Assembly (NCBI GenBank): GCA_024803745.1
Contig: JANJXV010000013.1
Coordinates: 9,052,001 to 9,116,000 of the forward strand
Direction of reading: 5' to 3'
DNA length: 64,000 nt
Origin: Megascapheus bottae
Taxonomy: Eukaryota; Chordata; Mammalia; Rodentia; Geomyidae
Below, piece after piece: positions 1 through 10,286 of the stretch (the stretch's first letter is position 1; each line of letters begins with the position of its first letter). The notes beneath the pieces are model-generated. The model was not told where the DNA came from. It searched no databases and was given only the letters and a program-made list of their open reading frames with translations. The position numbers were made by a program, and so were the translations under genes.

Positions 1-689
1 GTGTCTGAGTGTCCTACACTACTCCCCACACACAGACAAACCCAGGGTGGAGATTGAGATCAGTATTTTATAAACTCTACCAGCCTTGAAGAAAATTATT
101 TGAAAAGTCATTTTTTGTCATCTTCCATTAGACACCAATTTTCCTAGGCAAAAGGGAATGTAGGACACTGTTGTATAAATGAAATAACTGTCATGTGGCA
201 GGAGGTTAATAACTCCCACTGCCCAGTTCTGAAAGGAAGAAAAATCACAGTGTCACTTCTACTCTTGACATTTTGTTCTGTCACCCCATGAAGTAAGTGA
301 CGTATCTTTGTGCATTTTAAACAGGCCTCCATTTATTTCTTGCCAAAGTCCTCCTGACTTCTGTCTCATAGTTTAGGGGTTGATAATGAGCAGGAGGAAA
401 CCTAAGTAACTTACGATGATTGCGCGGCAATAAGGAGTTATTGTCTACAAATGGAGCGCATCTCCATCCTTTGCCCGCATCAGCCTTTCTGGGGCCCAGG
501 ACAGCAAACTGTTCCAAATGACAAGAACACTTCAAGTAATTCTGTACACATAGCTATTAAACCTTTGTCAACCACTCTTATGCATATCTTCCTCTGGACT
601 CAGTATGTGAATGTCTGGAGTTCTATATAATTTATCATATCCCACTATGTGTATGGGCATGTGTGCATGTACACTCACACATGTATGTG
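1..689. other. Unique sequence, no gene seen
   Basis: I see no repeat family, splice-bounded exon or RNA gene here. The open frames on the minus strand are short, without a recognisable domain, and look like chance. A GT/CA-rich patch near 655-695 leads into the L1 fragment that follows. Confidence 0.6.
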
Positions 690-985
690 TGTGTGATAAT
701 CATTCAAAATGTGTACATGTAGAGTATAGGTACATTCTAGCTACCACAAATAAGGGAAAACATGCACCCTATGTTTCTTTGGCTCTGGCTTACTTCACTT
801 AATATATTTTTCCAAGTCTTTTTGTTTCCTTATGAATAGTACAATATCAATCTTTCTGATGAATGAGTAGAATTCCATTGTGTGTATATAGCACATTTTC
901 TTGATCCATTTGTCCACCGAGAGACATCTGGGTTGATTCCATATCTTGGCTATAGTGAACAATACTGCAATGGACGTATAAAATA
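690..985 (-). mobile_element. L1 3'-region fragment, antisense
   Basis: Read on the plus strand this is the reverse complement of a mammalian L1 3' region. The recognisable run goes from 'gagagacatctgggttgatt' through 'ccatatcttggctatagtga' to 'aacaatactgcaatgg', preceded by 'gagtagaattccattgtgtg' and 'cttacttcacttaatat'. These are hallmark L1 phrases. The copy is 5'-truncated and carries no open frame of the L1 proteins. Subfamily not resolved. Confidence 0.8.
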
Positions 986-1825
986 ATATTTTATGAAATG
1001 AATTCCAAGGAAAGGGAACAAGAGACAGTTAAAAACTAAAAGTTGCCATTGTTGTGAATTTTGTTTTATTTTTCTTTTATTTTGTTGGTTTGTATTTTGG
1101 AGGGTAAGGGGGTGGCACAGAAAAAGTGAAATGAGAGTGACCAAATACAACAGCAGTACTCACTAAACACTATGTGGAAAATGAGCTGTGTATCTTGTGA
1201 GTGGGAATGGGAAAAAATAACATTGAGAGAGAACAAGGGAAAGGAAGACATGGTTCAAAAAAGAATTGTACTCACTAAATGAGTCGTGTAACTGCGACCC
1301 CTCTGTATGTCAACCCTACAACAACAGCTTTTAAAAAGTAATTCTATAGACAAGTTCACTCAGCTACAGTTCCTTCTTCTCTCCTAAATGAGCTGGCTTG
1401 CCCATACAAACATCCCCACTTAGCCCAGGGCATTTTTACATACCTATCATTTGATACTCAAGCCAAGTTGGCGGTTGCTTCTTTGATAGCAGATTCACGT
1501 GTTCTTCTCCTGCTTCTCTCTCTGTTGCATACTCTCCAAAAGACCCAGGCTTGCCCTCTCATTTTTTCTCTGTCCATCTATCACCTTTCCTCCTGCTATA
1601 TCTTTCCTCATTTGATTTAGAATCTAGGGGAGATATTTTGGGAAGGAATCCGTAGTGTATTAGATACGAGGGAGAAAAAAATACCCAGACATTTCCTCCA
1701 TTGTTTAAAATGTAATTTGTGGTAATAAATACTTTTAGGTCCAGCTTGGGATATGCATATATTTAATAACAATATTTACTCTTACCACATAGATCGAACT
1801 CTGGCATTTTGCATCCTCTTCTCTT
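986..1825. other. Unique sequence, no gene seen
   Basis: AT-rich unique DNA with no recognised repeat or gene. The two short minus-strand frames around 950-1250 overlap the end of the L1 fragment and plain T-rich sequence and show no coding character. Confidence 0.55.
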
Positions 1826-2330
1826 TTTTTAATTTATTTTTTATTTTGTTTATTGTTGGGGTAATGTATAGAGGGATTACACTTACATTTGCCAGGTAGT
1901 AGGTGCATTACTTCTCACACATTGATACCCCTTCTTATGTTTTTGTCTCCATTTCCCTTCCCCCAGCCCCTCCCAATCATCTTGTTTTCTCCCTTTCCCT
2001 TCCCTATTTCAAATAAACAAATAAACGTACATATAGTATACCAGGTAACTGAGTCAGATACAGTAACATATGAGATTAACCAAAGGGCAACAAAAGAGAA
2101 GAAAAATAACATAATATATTAAGAACAACAATCACACAAAAATAAAGCTCCTATTTCCATATCCTAGAGATTCTTTCATTTAGTCTCATCCTATACGGTC
2201 TTATGTGCCTAGGTATTGAGCTATTGTAATCTTCTGCTAGGAGAGTCCTTTTCCCTCAAAGTGCAATTTCTGGTGGATTAAGTTAGTTTCCTGACTCCTG
2301 CAGAGAATAAAGACTACAGTTTGACTACTC
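1826..2330 (-). mobile_element. L1 3' UTR, antisense, 5'-truncated
   Basis: The same sequence recurs at 18677 and 37130. Shared phrases on the plus strand are 'aggtgcattacttc', 'attgatacccc', 'catcttgttttc' and 'ccctatttcaaata'. In the sense (minus) direction it holds a G-rich tract (1955-1974), then ends in an A-rich tail with AATAAA-type motifs. This is the layout of a rodent L1 3' UTR. It extends further 5' than the other two copies; its upper limit near 2330 is uncertain. Confidence 0.65.
1955..1974 (-). other. G-quadruplex motif in L1 3' UTR
   Basis: The minus strand reads GGG, A, GGGG, CT, GGGGG, AA, GGG: four G runs with loops of one to two bases. G-rich quadruplex-forming tracts are a known feature of mammalian L1 3' UTRs, which agrees with the call for the surrounding element. 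Confidence 0.7.
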
Positions 2331-3060
2331 TGCATGTGTGACATTAATATGTCCATGGGTCATCTGGGAATATTGATAGGTGACAGACTCTAATTGAGGA
2401 AGAGCCTGTGATTCTTCATTTCCAGCAAGTTTCCATGGACTCCAGATGCTGCTTACATAGGGACAAATGCCATGAGCACCCTGGTTCTCCAGGATGGGAA
2501 TTGTTCAGCACCGTGGACAGAGCAGATCCAAGCCACCCAACCCACTCCCCCCACCCCCTTTCCCAAACAGCCAAGTCCAAGGAACCCTAAGTCTGTGGCA
2601 TTAGAACCTTCCAGAAGCTTCTTGGCAATATGAACTATTCTCTCAGTCTCTCTCTCCTCTCTTCCTCCCTTTCTCTTTTTTCTCCTTCTTCCAAAAAAGG
2701 AGGCCTCCTTGTCTTGAAAGATGAAACTTGGAATAGGCCCCAAAGCAAGCACTATGACAGTGGTGCCCCAGTGCCCACTCTGCTTTCCAGAGTGGGCACT
2801 CTGTCCTGCCCATTGGAATCAGCCCTCCTGACAGCTTCTGCTCACTCCAATTCAGTTCCTGCCTGATGACTCACTGTGGCTCAGCCTTTATTTGAGGTCT
2901 CTCAGCAAAGGCTCAGAATGCCCTTCCTTCTCTCAGATCCTGTTCCCACACTACAGCTTAAATAACAAGGCCTTTGTCTGTGTCCTGGTCCCTGTTGTAT
3001 CTCTCTGTTGGAACCCTAAGCATATGTTATCAAAAAATATCTCTGTGTTTATTTCCTTCC
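2331..3060. other. Mostly unique; possible L2 fragment
   Basis: No gene. The stretch around 2870-3030 resembles an L2 3' end ('cagaatgcccttccttctct' and the lines after it), but the match is too weak to call. A CT-rich run lies at 2640-2690, and a perfect hairpin (2770-2800) is listed separately. Confidence 0.45.
2770..2800. repeat. Perfect 13-bp hairpin, 5-nt loop
   Basis: The left arm AGTGCCCACTCTG (2770-2782) is exactly reverse-complementary to CAGAGTGGGCACT (2788-2800), with the loop CTTTC. The stem is GC-rich and perfect, so an RNA or cruciform hairpin would be stable. It is much shorter than a typical pre-miRNA stem and pairing does not continue outside it. Confidence 0.9.
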
Positions 3061-3064
3061 CCAA

Positions 3065-3235
3065 ATAGACCAGTTATTCTCTGACCTGGCTGTGTCAGAA
3101 ATCCCTGGGGAGCTTTGACAAAATACAAATACACATACTTCACCTCAAACCAATTAAACCAGAATCTCTGGCCATGAAGCCTGGCATTGGTATTTTTTAA
3201 AGTTCCCTAAGTGACTGCAATTACACCACGAGCTC
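3065..3235 (+). mobile_element. MER5A-like hAT (Charlie) transposon relic
   Basis: The order of phrases matches the non-autonomous MER5A element: 'atccctggggagctttgaca', then 'ccaattaaaccagaatctct', then 'ggtattttttaaagttccc', then 'aagtgactgcaattac'. MER5A is an ancient non-coding element moved by hAT-Charlie transposase. This copy is nearly full length but diverged. Confidence 0.85.
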
Positions 3236-3239
3236 CAGG

Positions 3240-3330
3240 AGGCTGTGGGTCATGTGTTTGTCACCTTTTACTTCTCCTCCTTCACTTTCTTTTCCCCTTT
3301 CTCCTCTTCCTCTTCTTCCTCTCCCAAGCA
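3240..3330. repeat. CT-rich low-complexity tract
   Basis: A pyrimidine-rich run ('cttcctcttcttcctctccc' at its core) with no regular unit. The charged minus-strand open frames over it are low-complexity artefacts. Confidence 0.7.
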
Positions 3331-3474
3331 CCTTCCACAATGTCCTGAGCTCCCACTTAGTGAACAAGTAATGACTGTAACCAATTGATCTTCCCTTATC
3401 ACTTGCTCTGTGGGGACAGGAAAGGCTGCCCACCGAGGCATTGATGTCTTAGATACACAACAAACTTGTGAGCG

Positions 3475-3575
3475 GATTTTTATCACAGTTGAGAGGAACT
3501 AAGGCTTAGAGAGTTTGAAGCTTTGGTCAAGTTCCTAGTAGTAGTAACAAAGCCACTGATCTGTGCTTGATACAA
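3475..3575 (+). mobile_element. MIR fragment
   Basis: The MIR core is visible as 'gaggaactaaggcttagaga' followed by a 'tcaagttcctagtag' counterpart of the 'caaggtcacacagctag' segment. Confidence 0.6.
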
Positions 3576-3802
3576 GGTGGGGTAGAGGTGGTTGAAACTG
3601 GTGCTACCAGGCTTCTCAGAACCTTTTATTAAGGGGGACACAGGTACACTCAATCCAGTTCTCTTCACCATTAGCTTTCCTAGTTTTTTTTTTGGGGGGG
3701 GCAGCGTTTAGAATTCTTATTAGTATAGTATTAACTTGTAAAAGAAATAATTGTACTCTTTACCAAGTGCCTTCTGTGTGTCAGACCTGTGCTTAGTGAT
3801 GA

Positions 3803-4110
3803 CAGTCACCCCTCAGTAGTCACAGGATATGAACCACAGAGCCCCCAAATCTAAACATGCCCAAGTCCCTAATGTAAAACAGCATTGTATGTACAGATAA
3901 ACTATACATATCCTCACATACACTTTCAATCATCTTTAGATTACTCAAAACTTGTACAATATAAATACTATGTGAATAGTTATTGCACTTTATTGCTTCG
4001 GAAATAGAGGAAAAATAGTCTCTACGTGCATTCATTTCCCCCCAAGTGTTTGCCATTTCTTGTTGATTGAATTCTCCGATGGTTGAACCTGCAATTCAGA
4101 GGGCCAACTG
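3803..4110 (+). mobile_element. MER2/Tigger-like DNA transposon relic (TcMar)
   Basis: The ends are imperfect inverted repeats: 'cagtcacccctcagtagt' at 3803, and at 4110 an end whose complement begins 'cagttggccctctgaa'. Inside, 'gcccaagtccctaatgtaaa', 'tcatctttagattactcaaa' and 'ctatgtgaatagttattgca' follow the order of the MER2-type non-autonomous pogo/Tigger element. It encodes nothing; the minus-strand frame across 3820-4056 is only its translation. The group is fairly sure, the exact subfamily less so. Confidence 0.75.
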
Positions 4111-4149
4111 CCCCCATTCCGTGCTTGTATGATCCACTTGAGTTTCAAG

Positions 4150-4290
4150 GTGACTCCAAGAAGAAAGCATGTTTATTCCTACCTGGCATATAAGGAAATG
4201 AGGATTAGAGAGCTTCAGAAGTGGCTGCTGCAGGGTTACTGTCCCAAAGTAGCTGAATCAGATGAGAACTTGGGCCTTCCTTATCACTGT
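4150..4290 (+). mobile_element. MIR fragment
   Basis: 'ataaggaaatgaggattaga' followed by 'actgtcccaaagtagctgaa' corresponds to the MIR 'gatgaggaaactgaggc' and 'ttgcccaaggtcacacagct' segments. Diverged. Confidence 0.5.
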
Positions 4291-5744
4291 GCTAGTTCTG
4301 CATTTGCAAAACACCATCAAATGATTATCTCATTAGGTTCTCAGCAGGGAGAGGGACAGAGTGACTAGAAGTGAGGTTGGGCTGCAAAGTGGAGGAGGGA
4401 TGAAGCAGAGATTGGCCATTTGGGAGAAGAGAACATAAATGGCATCTCCACAGACCAGAAAGGCTTCTCCCAGCAAGTGCAATCAGCTCAGCTAGTCCTA
4501 CTTTCTCCCTCCCCCAGAATGCTCAGCACTCTTGGTATCCCTCCCAAGGCAGTGAGGGAAGCAGGTCCCAGGCAGGGCCATCATCACTCTGCCTGCTTGT
4601 GGAAAGACACAGAAGAGCCTCTGTTTTGGCCACCAGAGCTCCTCGATGATAGATGGAGAGCCATTTGTGGAGCCCAAAGCCATCATTCATGGAAGACAAT
4701 GGCCCGCTGGGACTCAACACATTAAGAGAAGAGCATGAAGCAGACAGAGGCCGAATTATGTGAAACAATGTCAAAAGAAATGTGTTAGGAATCTGATTTC
4801 CTGAGCAGGAATGAAGGTCTTTCTATGAAAGAGTTATGAACAGATGCATTTAGGCAAGTTTTCTGGCTTCCTGGTGTCCATTACCAGCAAATATCAGAAA
4901 TGATAGTGTTGGATTTATCAGAAGATTATCCTTTTGGAAAGTATTGCATGGGATACATCTTGGTAAGGAGAGGGGGCCTGGTGCATGTCATTTACAGTGC
5001 TTTGAAGGAAAGAACCTAGGTGGGGAAATTTCAGAACCAGCAATAGTTTTCTTTCTCTATCTGGAGACCTGGCCCTTTTGCACAAGAGAAATGGATTGAT
5101 TTCACTTTCCCTGGGAATTATAATGGAAATCATCAGTGGATCCCCATTTTGTAATCTGAGGAAAAGCAAGTGTTGCCTGTACAAATTTGTACAGTCACAC
5201 TGATAGCCAAGTTAGAAAAGTATAACCCGGGACCAACTTCGTTACCTTCCAGATGGGAATCAGGGAGCATCACCAGTCACATGAATTCACTCATTCTAAC
5301 AATGGCTAAGGATGGGATTTTGTGGAAGCCAAGTAGAGTATGTAGAACCCCCAGTGAATGGAGAGAGAAACAGGCAGCTAGTTCTGATGGCAACGAAACA
5401 CACAGCCTCCATGTCTGCACTCATTCCCTGCTAAGGACTGATTCAGTGCCTTACCCTGGCAGCAAGGGCTCTGTGACTTGAGACTTGGCATGTCATAATA
5501 GGAGAAGGAAAGAAGACCACTTAAGCATGTGGCAGACCCACTAATGATTTGGCAGAGGTTAAATCTACTCTACCAGGTGCATAGTTTATCTTGGGTCCCC
5601 CATAACTAGTGGTGGCCTTTTCTCAGAGAATGCTGGGATCCAGTGCTAATTGTACACTAACTGGTTTTTGGTTCTTTGGTAAGCTCTGGGAATGTAAAGA
5701 TCAATGCATTTGGACATATTTGTTACTCAATGGTTATGAACATA
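4291..5744. other. Unique sequence, no gene seen
   Basis: No recognised repeat. Open frames of 83-103 codons overlap on both strands (4420-4774, 4918-5184, 5170-5481), which argues that they are chance. None shows a domain or signal peptide. An 18-bp palindrome lies at 5177-5194. Confidence 0.55.
5177..5194. repeat. Perfect 18-bp palindrome
   Basis: CTGTACAAATTTGTACAG is identical to its reverse complement. No adjacent repeat explains it. It could be a binding site for a dimeric protein or a chance event; the sequence alone does not decide. Confidence 0.9.
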
Positions 5745-5960
5745 GTTGCTGGAAAAACAAGACCTGGATTAAAACAGAAATTCTGTCCCAATAATGCTCT
5801 ACCTTGGTTTAGCATATTTCCTAATCTCTCTGTGGCTTTGTTTCTTCAACAGAAAAGTAAAACTGATCATAGGGCATCATTCTTCACAGGAAGGCTATGT
5901 ATATTAAATATGCAAATATACAAATATTTGCACACATACAGAAATTTATTAAGTAAATTA
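5745..5960 (-). mobile_element. MIR fragment
   Basis: 'acctggattaaaacagaaat' then 'ctctgtggctttgtttcttc' follows the antisense MIR order (the 'gggttcaaatcc' segment, then the 'cctcagtttcctcat' segment). Confidence 0.6.
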
Positions 5961-6031
5961 CTATAAGGCATTAAGTAATCTAATATCATTTTATGTGTAT
6001 GTCTCTATGTACCTTTAGGACATGAACAATG

Positions 6032-6205
6032 TACTTTAGCTTTTTACTCAAGGTTGGTGCTCTACCACTGTCTGCCTTTTGCTGGTTAATTGGAGATAAA
6101 AGAACCATAGACTTTCCTTCCCTGGTTGGTTAGGAATCATGCTCCTCAGATATTTACTTCCTGAGTAGCTAGGATTGCAGGTATGAACCTTGGGTGCCTA
6201 GCTAA
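6032..6205 (-). mobile_element. B1-Geo-type dimeric SINE
   Basis: Antisense copy. The tRNA-like right unit comes first ('ctcaaggttggtgctctacc'), then the linker 'ggttaattggagataa'. The 7SL/B1 half follows ('cctgagtagctaggattgca'), ending at 'gggtgcctagct'. Old and gapped, with the 3' tail lost. Confidence 0.8.
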
Positions 6206-6214
6206 AATAATGTC

Positions 6215-6345
6215 TTTAAAGCCCCCAAATCAAAGAGATGTAAAACATTGCATAAGTTAATACACGTGGCCTGGATGCAATAATACCTGGAACCCAGTAA
6301 GTGTTATATACCTATTTTCTACTTTTATTACCACCATCATTAGAC
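6215..6345 (-). mobile_element. MIR fragment
   Basis: 'aatacctggaacccagtaag' followed by 'tgttatatacctatttt' matches the antisense MIR segment 'gcctggcacatagtaagcgctcaataaatgtta'. It directly abuts the preceding SINE. Confidence 0.6.
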
Positions 6346-7732
6346 ATGGATTTTCTGATATCACTCTCCATTGCCACCCCTGTGCTTATGTGAGGGATAT
6401 GTAGCCCTTGGCTCTTCCCAGGTAGGAGCCAAGTCTTGAAGAGCAGCCGTGTTAGTGACCACTTTACAGGGCAGGAAGTAGTTATGAGAATGATGCAGAT
6501 GGAGGGCTGTAGGTGAGAGAGCTGAAGACCAGTTTGATGGACCTAGAAAAGCTTGGTGCCTCATTGGCACTAAGGATGGGTGTGGAGGGAATTTCTCATG
6601 ACCTCCCTTGGAGGCCCTTCTCCTGGTGGGACATCCTGGGGAGAATTTGCAGAAATCTCGAATGAGTTAGACTCACTCAGGGCCCTACAGTATATAAAAA
6701 CCATCCCAGGCCAAAGAGAATCAACCAGAGCACATTTTCTGAGCATTATGTAGTTTCAAGGAAGGTGAGGCACGACAGGGAATTGCTTCTCACAGGCAGG
6801 TAAAGGTCAGTGCAGACACTGGTTAGGTTTGTGTTGTTCTAGAAGAGGAAAGACAGGAGCCAAGATATAGGGACAGGACTGGGCAGGAGGAGATTCTCAC
6901 GGTGATTGTGAAGTACCCACTGTAGGAGAGGCCAGACAGAAAGTACAGAGGCTAAGCACAAGAGGCCTTAGGTCCTCAGGCTAGGTAATAACAAATGAAG
7001 ATGATTTCACTCTGAAGATTTCTATGGTCTCATCATATCATGTGCAAAGTGGGATTTAATGGGGTGCAATAGAGTCAGAGTCCTAGGGAGTAAAGGTCAC
7101 TGCCACCTTCATCCATTCTTCAGCTGACCTCCGCACTCAGCCCCCAACAACTCTGAGATAAGTGGTAGGGAACCAGAAAGACTGGCATTACAGCACTGGA
7201 CGCCACGCTGGACTCGTGACTTGTGTCCTGATCCTTGCCAAAGCCCTGTCAGCTCAAGCATAGAAACCAAGAAGCAAAGTGGTGGGGTGGGGGTGGGGGA
7301 TGGGGGGAGGAAGAGGGTGGTCTCAGGACTTCAGTCTCTCTGACTCTACATTGCCACTGCATCCCAGGTGTCAATCATGATCAGACTCAGGTTTTTATGC
7401 AACTACAAGCCAGAAATGCCTGGTGTATGCCCTGAGTAATCATAGTGGTTTCTACCATGTGGCTCTCAGACCTGACAATCAGGGCTCCGTGTAGAAGTGG
7501 GAAACCATTCATTCAGCCTCTGGCCCTGCTGTGTTGGGCCAGGATATGGAGTAAGCAGTGCAATGTCAATTCAGGGGCAACTGTGATATAGGATAAAGTG
7601 GGCAGAGTTTCACATGTATTAGCTTCCATCCTGCACTCAGGCCTTCTGTGTTGTTTAGCCTTTGGTGTCACTTTCTTTATTCCACCACCATAAGGTCTTA
7701 TGTTCTACCTTCTTCAAAAGTTTGCAAGAAGC
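6346..7732. other. Unique sequence, no gene seen
   Basis: No repeat family recognised apart from the G-run tract at 7284-7307. A TATA-like 'tatataaaaa' occurs at 6691-6700, without a CpG island or an associated open frame, so I do not call a promoter. Confidence 0.5.
7284..7307 (+). other. Strong G-quadruplex motif
   Basis: The plus strand reads GGGG, T, GGGGG, T, GGGGG, AT, GGGGGG. Four runs of four or more G separated by one- or two-base loops is close to the ideal parallel quadruplex pattern. It is not part of a repeat I recognise. Confidence 0.85.
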
Positions 7733-7937
7733 TGGCCACCAAGGACCCATGCTTGTACCCTAGCTATTCAGGAAGCTGAGACCCGAGAAGCACAATTCAA
7801 AGCCAGCCAGAATAGGAAAGTCCATGAAACACTTACCTCCAACTAACCATCAAAAAACCAAATATAGAGTTGTGGCTCAAGTGGTAGAGTGCCAGTGTTC
7901 AGCAAAACATGCTAAAGGGCAGTGCCCAGACCCCCCC
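7733..7937 (+). mobile_element. B1-Geo-type dimeric SINE
   Basis: The B1 head is degraded ('accctagctattcaggaagc', then 'ttcaaagccagcc'). The linker 'ctccaactaaccatc' and the Geo-like unit 'gttgtggctcaagtggtaga' ... 'agggcagtgcccagac' are clear. A C run and a short CA repeat replace the usual A tail. Confidence 0.85.
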
Positions 7938-8229
7938 CTCACACACACACATTAGCAACTCATGAGGCTTCTATGAGCAATATATGTCTTAGGTCCTCAA
8001 CCATTACTTTACTTAGCTCACTGCCTTCCTTTGTGCACAGAGGGTTTAGCAAATTAACCACAAATGCTTCTTCACCAGAGTTTTGGCTTTCTTTGATACT
8101 ATAGACAAAATGTCTCTCTTTTGTCTATAATGACTTGGGACCAATTACACATGTTAACTGGATATCTGCATGGTATTTGATGAGCTCTTCACTAACAGTC
8201 TCTATTTGCAACCTTCATATGCTCCATGA
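7938..8229. other. Unique sequence with a short hairpin
   Basis: No gene or repeat family. An 11-bp perfect inverted repeat, TATAGACAAAA (8100-8110) and TTTTGTCTATA (8119-8129), encloses an 8-nt loop. Confidence 0.6.
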
Positions 8230-8350
8230 AGTAGTGAAATTCATTGCTTTCTTCAGCCTTTGTAGTGCACGCTATGTTCCTGGTGTGTGCTGAGCACTGA
8301 GTAGAGATATTGCTGGATAAGGCAAGTCAGATTATGGGTAGGGAGGGTGG
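8230..8350 (-). mobile_element. L2 3'-end fragment
   Basis: 'ctggtgtgtgctgagcactg' then 'agatattgctggataaggca' is the antisense of the L2 terminal region ('tgtgccaggcactgtgctag...ggatacaa..gaacaag'). Confidence 0.5.
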
Positions 8351-8624
8351 CAAGGGCTGGTGACAGATGTGCAACTGCAGTGGCAAGCCCCCCTGTCATG
8401 TAGTGTGATCAGTGGAGACACACAGCTGTGGTCTTGAGCACACATCCACTACTGCCTGGCAGATCAGGACCAAACTCCCACAGGATGGCTCGAATTGATC
8501 TTGAAAGTCAATTCTGAAACAAGCAGACCAATAAGGATAGCCACATTGGACCAGAGAGAACACAGCATTTCAAGGGAGCTACAAATGGCTCTCTAGAGTT
8601 TTCAAGATGAGGAAACCAATGCTG
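8351..8624. other. Unique sequence, no gene seen
   Basis: Nothing recognised between the L2 and MIR fragments; no open frame of note. Confidence 0.5.
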
Positions 8625-8715
8625 TTGGAAATCAGAAGGGTTCAAATCATGATTATGACCCCTGGAAAGTCTTTTCCCTTCTCTGAGTCTACTTCTTCAT
8701 CTTCCACGTGAAACT
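8625..8715 (-). mobile_element. MIR fragment
   Basis: 'gggttcaaatcatgattatg' then 'cttttcccttctctgagtct' and 'cttcttcatcttcc' are the antisense MIR segments in order. Confidence 0.65.
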
Positions 8716-9206
8716 CCCTCCCAAACCCTGTGATCTATTTGGTGACTTGCTGTCTGTGGCTCACAGTGTACAAGTCAGTGTGATGCCAGCCTGGAACTCT
8801 ATGTATTTATCTTATTTTCCTGTTTCTGTTTGGAAGCCTGGTTCTTCAACTATTAGAATTGCCAGAGTTGCACGCCCTGGAAATGTCTCTGTTTACCTTG
8901 ATGTGCCGTGAGCACTATCCAGGGTTATTAATAAAACAGGGCAGACTTGCAGCTGCCAGGGGATGGTACATAATTGTAAAACTGACTGTTGGGGGCCTTT
9001 GGTTGATCCTAGCAAGAATGCTCATTCTGGTAGGCTCTACCTGACCTCAAGGGCCAGGAGAAGGGGAGGACTCTTGGGGTGTATGGGAAACACTGACCTG
9101 TTTTATCTTCTCCTTCTCAGGATTGTGGAATTCCTTTTCCTTCCCACTCCAAAGGCTACAAATTGGCACATTTTCATCACACATTTTGTTTTAAGTAATT
9201 TAATAT
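8716..9206. other. Unique sequence, no gene seen
   Basis: Short overlapping frames only (8708-9208 in several phases). No repeat or domain recognised. Confidence 0.5.
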
Positions 9207-9530
9207 AGCTGAGTACAGTGGCTTACATCTATAATGCCAGCTACTTGGACAGCAGAGACAATTCCTCTTTGAGGCTAGCCCAGGCAAAATATTAGTGAGG
9301 ATATATCTCAACAAACAAGCAAGGTATGATAAGGACTTACATAAGTAATCCAGCTACTCAAAATATATAGGTAGGAGATATGCCATTCTAAGCAGGCCCT
9401 GAGCAAAAGCCGTAAGATTGTAATCTGAATTTTTAAACTAAATAAAAAAGAAATGGAAACATAGCTAAAGTGGTAAGTGCTTGCCTAACAAGTACAAGAC
9501 CCAAAACTATAAAAAATGTAAAATAAAAAT
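9207..9530 (+). mobile_element. B1-dID-like composite SINE
   Basis: This starts with a 7SL/B1 unit ('gagtacagtggcttacatct', 'ccagctacttgg', 'aggctagcccaggcaaaat'). A second, weaker B1-like unit follows (about 9320-9430). It ends with an ID-type tRNA-Ala unit ('gtggtaagtgcttgcctaac') and an A-rich tail. This is older than the IDL-Geo copies and resembles the B1-dID dimers of several rodent families. Confidence 0.7.
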
Positions 9531-9889
9531 TGAACAAGAAATTTCATATAAAAACCAGTATGTTTTTTTTCCCAAGCTAAAGATGTCAACTATTCCTTAG
9601 AAGGCAAATTTATCCCTTAGAAAGCAAATCTCTACCTTCCTGCATGATCTCTCTTGATCACAAAGAGCATAGGTTCTTGTGTTTGCCACAGTTCCCTTGT
9701 TCCTTTATTATGTTTTCCCTGTTTGCCACTCTAGACCTTTATCTCTGAGGTAATGAGTGCATAGAAATACTCACATGTGATGGATTCAGACACCCTCAAA
9801 CTTTCATCGTTCAGCTTAATGATTTTGCAATGGTAGCTAAGCTTGGGTGTTTAATAGATTAGCCATAGTCAACACTCTTAAGAAGGGGC
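9531..9889. other. Unique sequence, no gene seen
   Basis: AT-rich, with a near-duplicate phrase ('ccttagaaggcaaat' and 'ccttagaaagcaaat' at about 9595-9630). No gene. Confidence 0.5.
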
Positions 9890-9978
9890 AGTGCTGGGGT
9901 CTTAACTCAGAGCCTCACACCTGCTCAGCTTGATTGTCCAGATGTTTACTATTTGAGCCTCTTCCGAGTTCTAATAAT
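9890..9978 (-). mobile_element. Geo-type SINE 3'-unit fragment
   Basis: 'cagtgctggggtcttaactc' then 'agagcctcacacctgctcag' and 'ttactatttgagcctc' are the antisense of a degraded tRNA-like right unit. The B1 head is not seen. Confidence 0.5.
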
Positions 9979-10052
9979 CCCCTGTTGCCAATACCAGGAT
10001 TTGATCTCAGGGCCTTGAGCTTGCTTGACTTTACTTGGTTAGCGCCCTAACA

Positions 10053-10068
10053 CTCGAGGTTTACTTCT
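10053..10068. repeat. Target-site duplication, left copy
   Basis: CTCGAGGTTTACTTCT, repeated exactly at 10271-10286 on the other side of the IDL-Geo insertion. Confidence 0.95.
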
Positions 10069-10270
10069 TTTTTTTTTTTTTTTTTTGCCAGTCCTGGGCT
10101 TGAGCTCAGGGCCTGAGCATTGTCCTTGGACTTTCTCAAGGCTAGAGCTCTACCACTTGAGCCTCAGCACCACTTCTGGCTTTTTTCTATGTATGTGGTA
10201 CCGAGGAATTGAACCTGGGTCTTCGTGCATGCTAGGCAAGCACTCTACCACTAGGCCAAACTCCCGGCCC
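10069..10270 (-). mobile_element. IDL-Geo SINE, full length
   Basis: Antisense: an 18-nt T tail, then the Geo unit ('gccagtcctgggcttgagct' ... 'ccacttgagcctcag'), then the IDL head ('gtaccgaggaattgaacctg', 'ctaggcaagcactctacc', 'ccaaactcccggcccc'). The head is tRNA-Ala/ID-derived. Its pol III B box is slightly altered (TTGAACCTG on this strand). Exact 16-bp flanking duplication. Confidence 0.95.
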
Positions 10271-10286
10271 CTCGAGGTTTACTTCT
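10271..10286. repeat. Target-site duplication, right copy
   Basis: Exact copy of 10053-10068. Confidence 0.95.
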
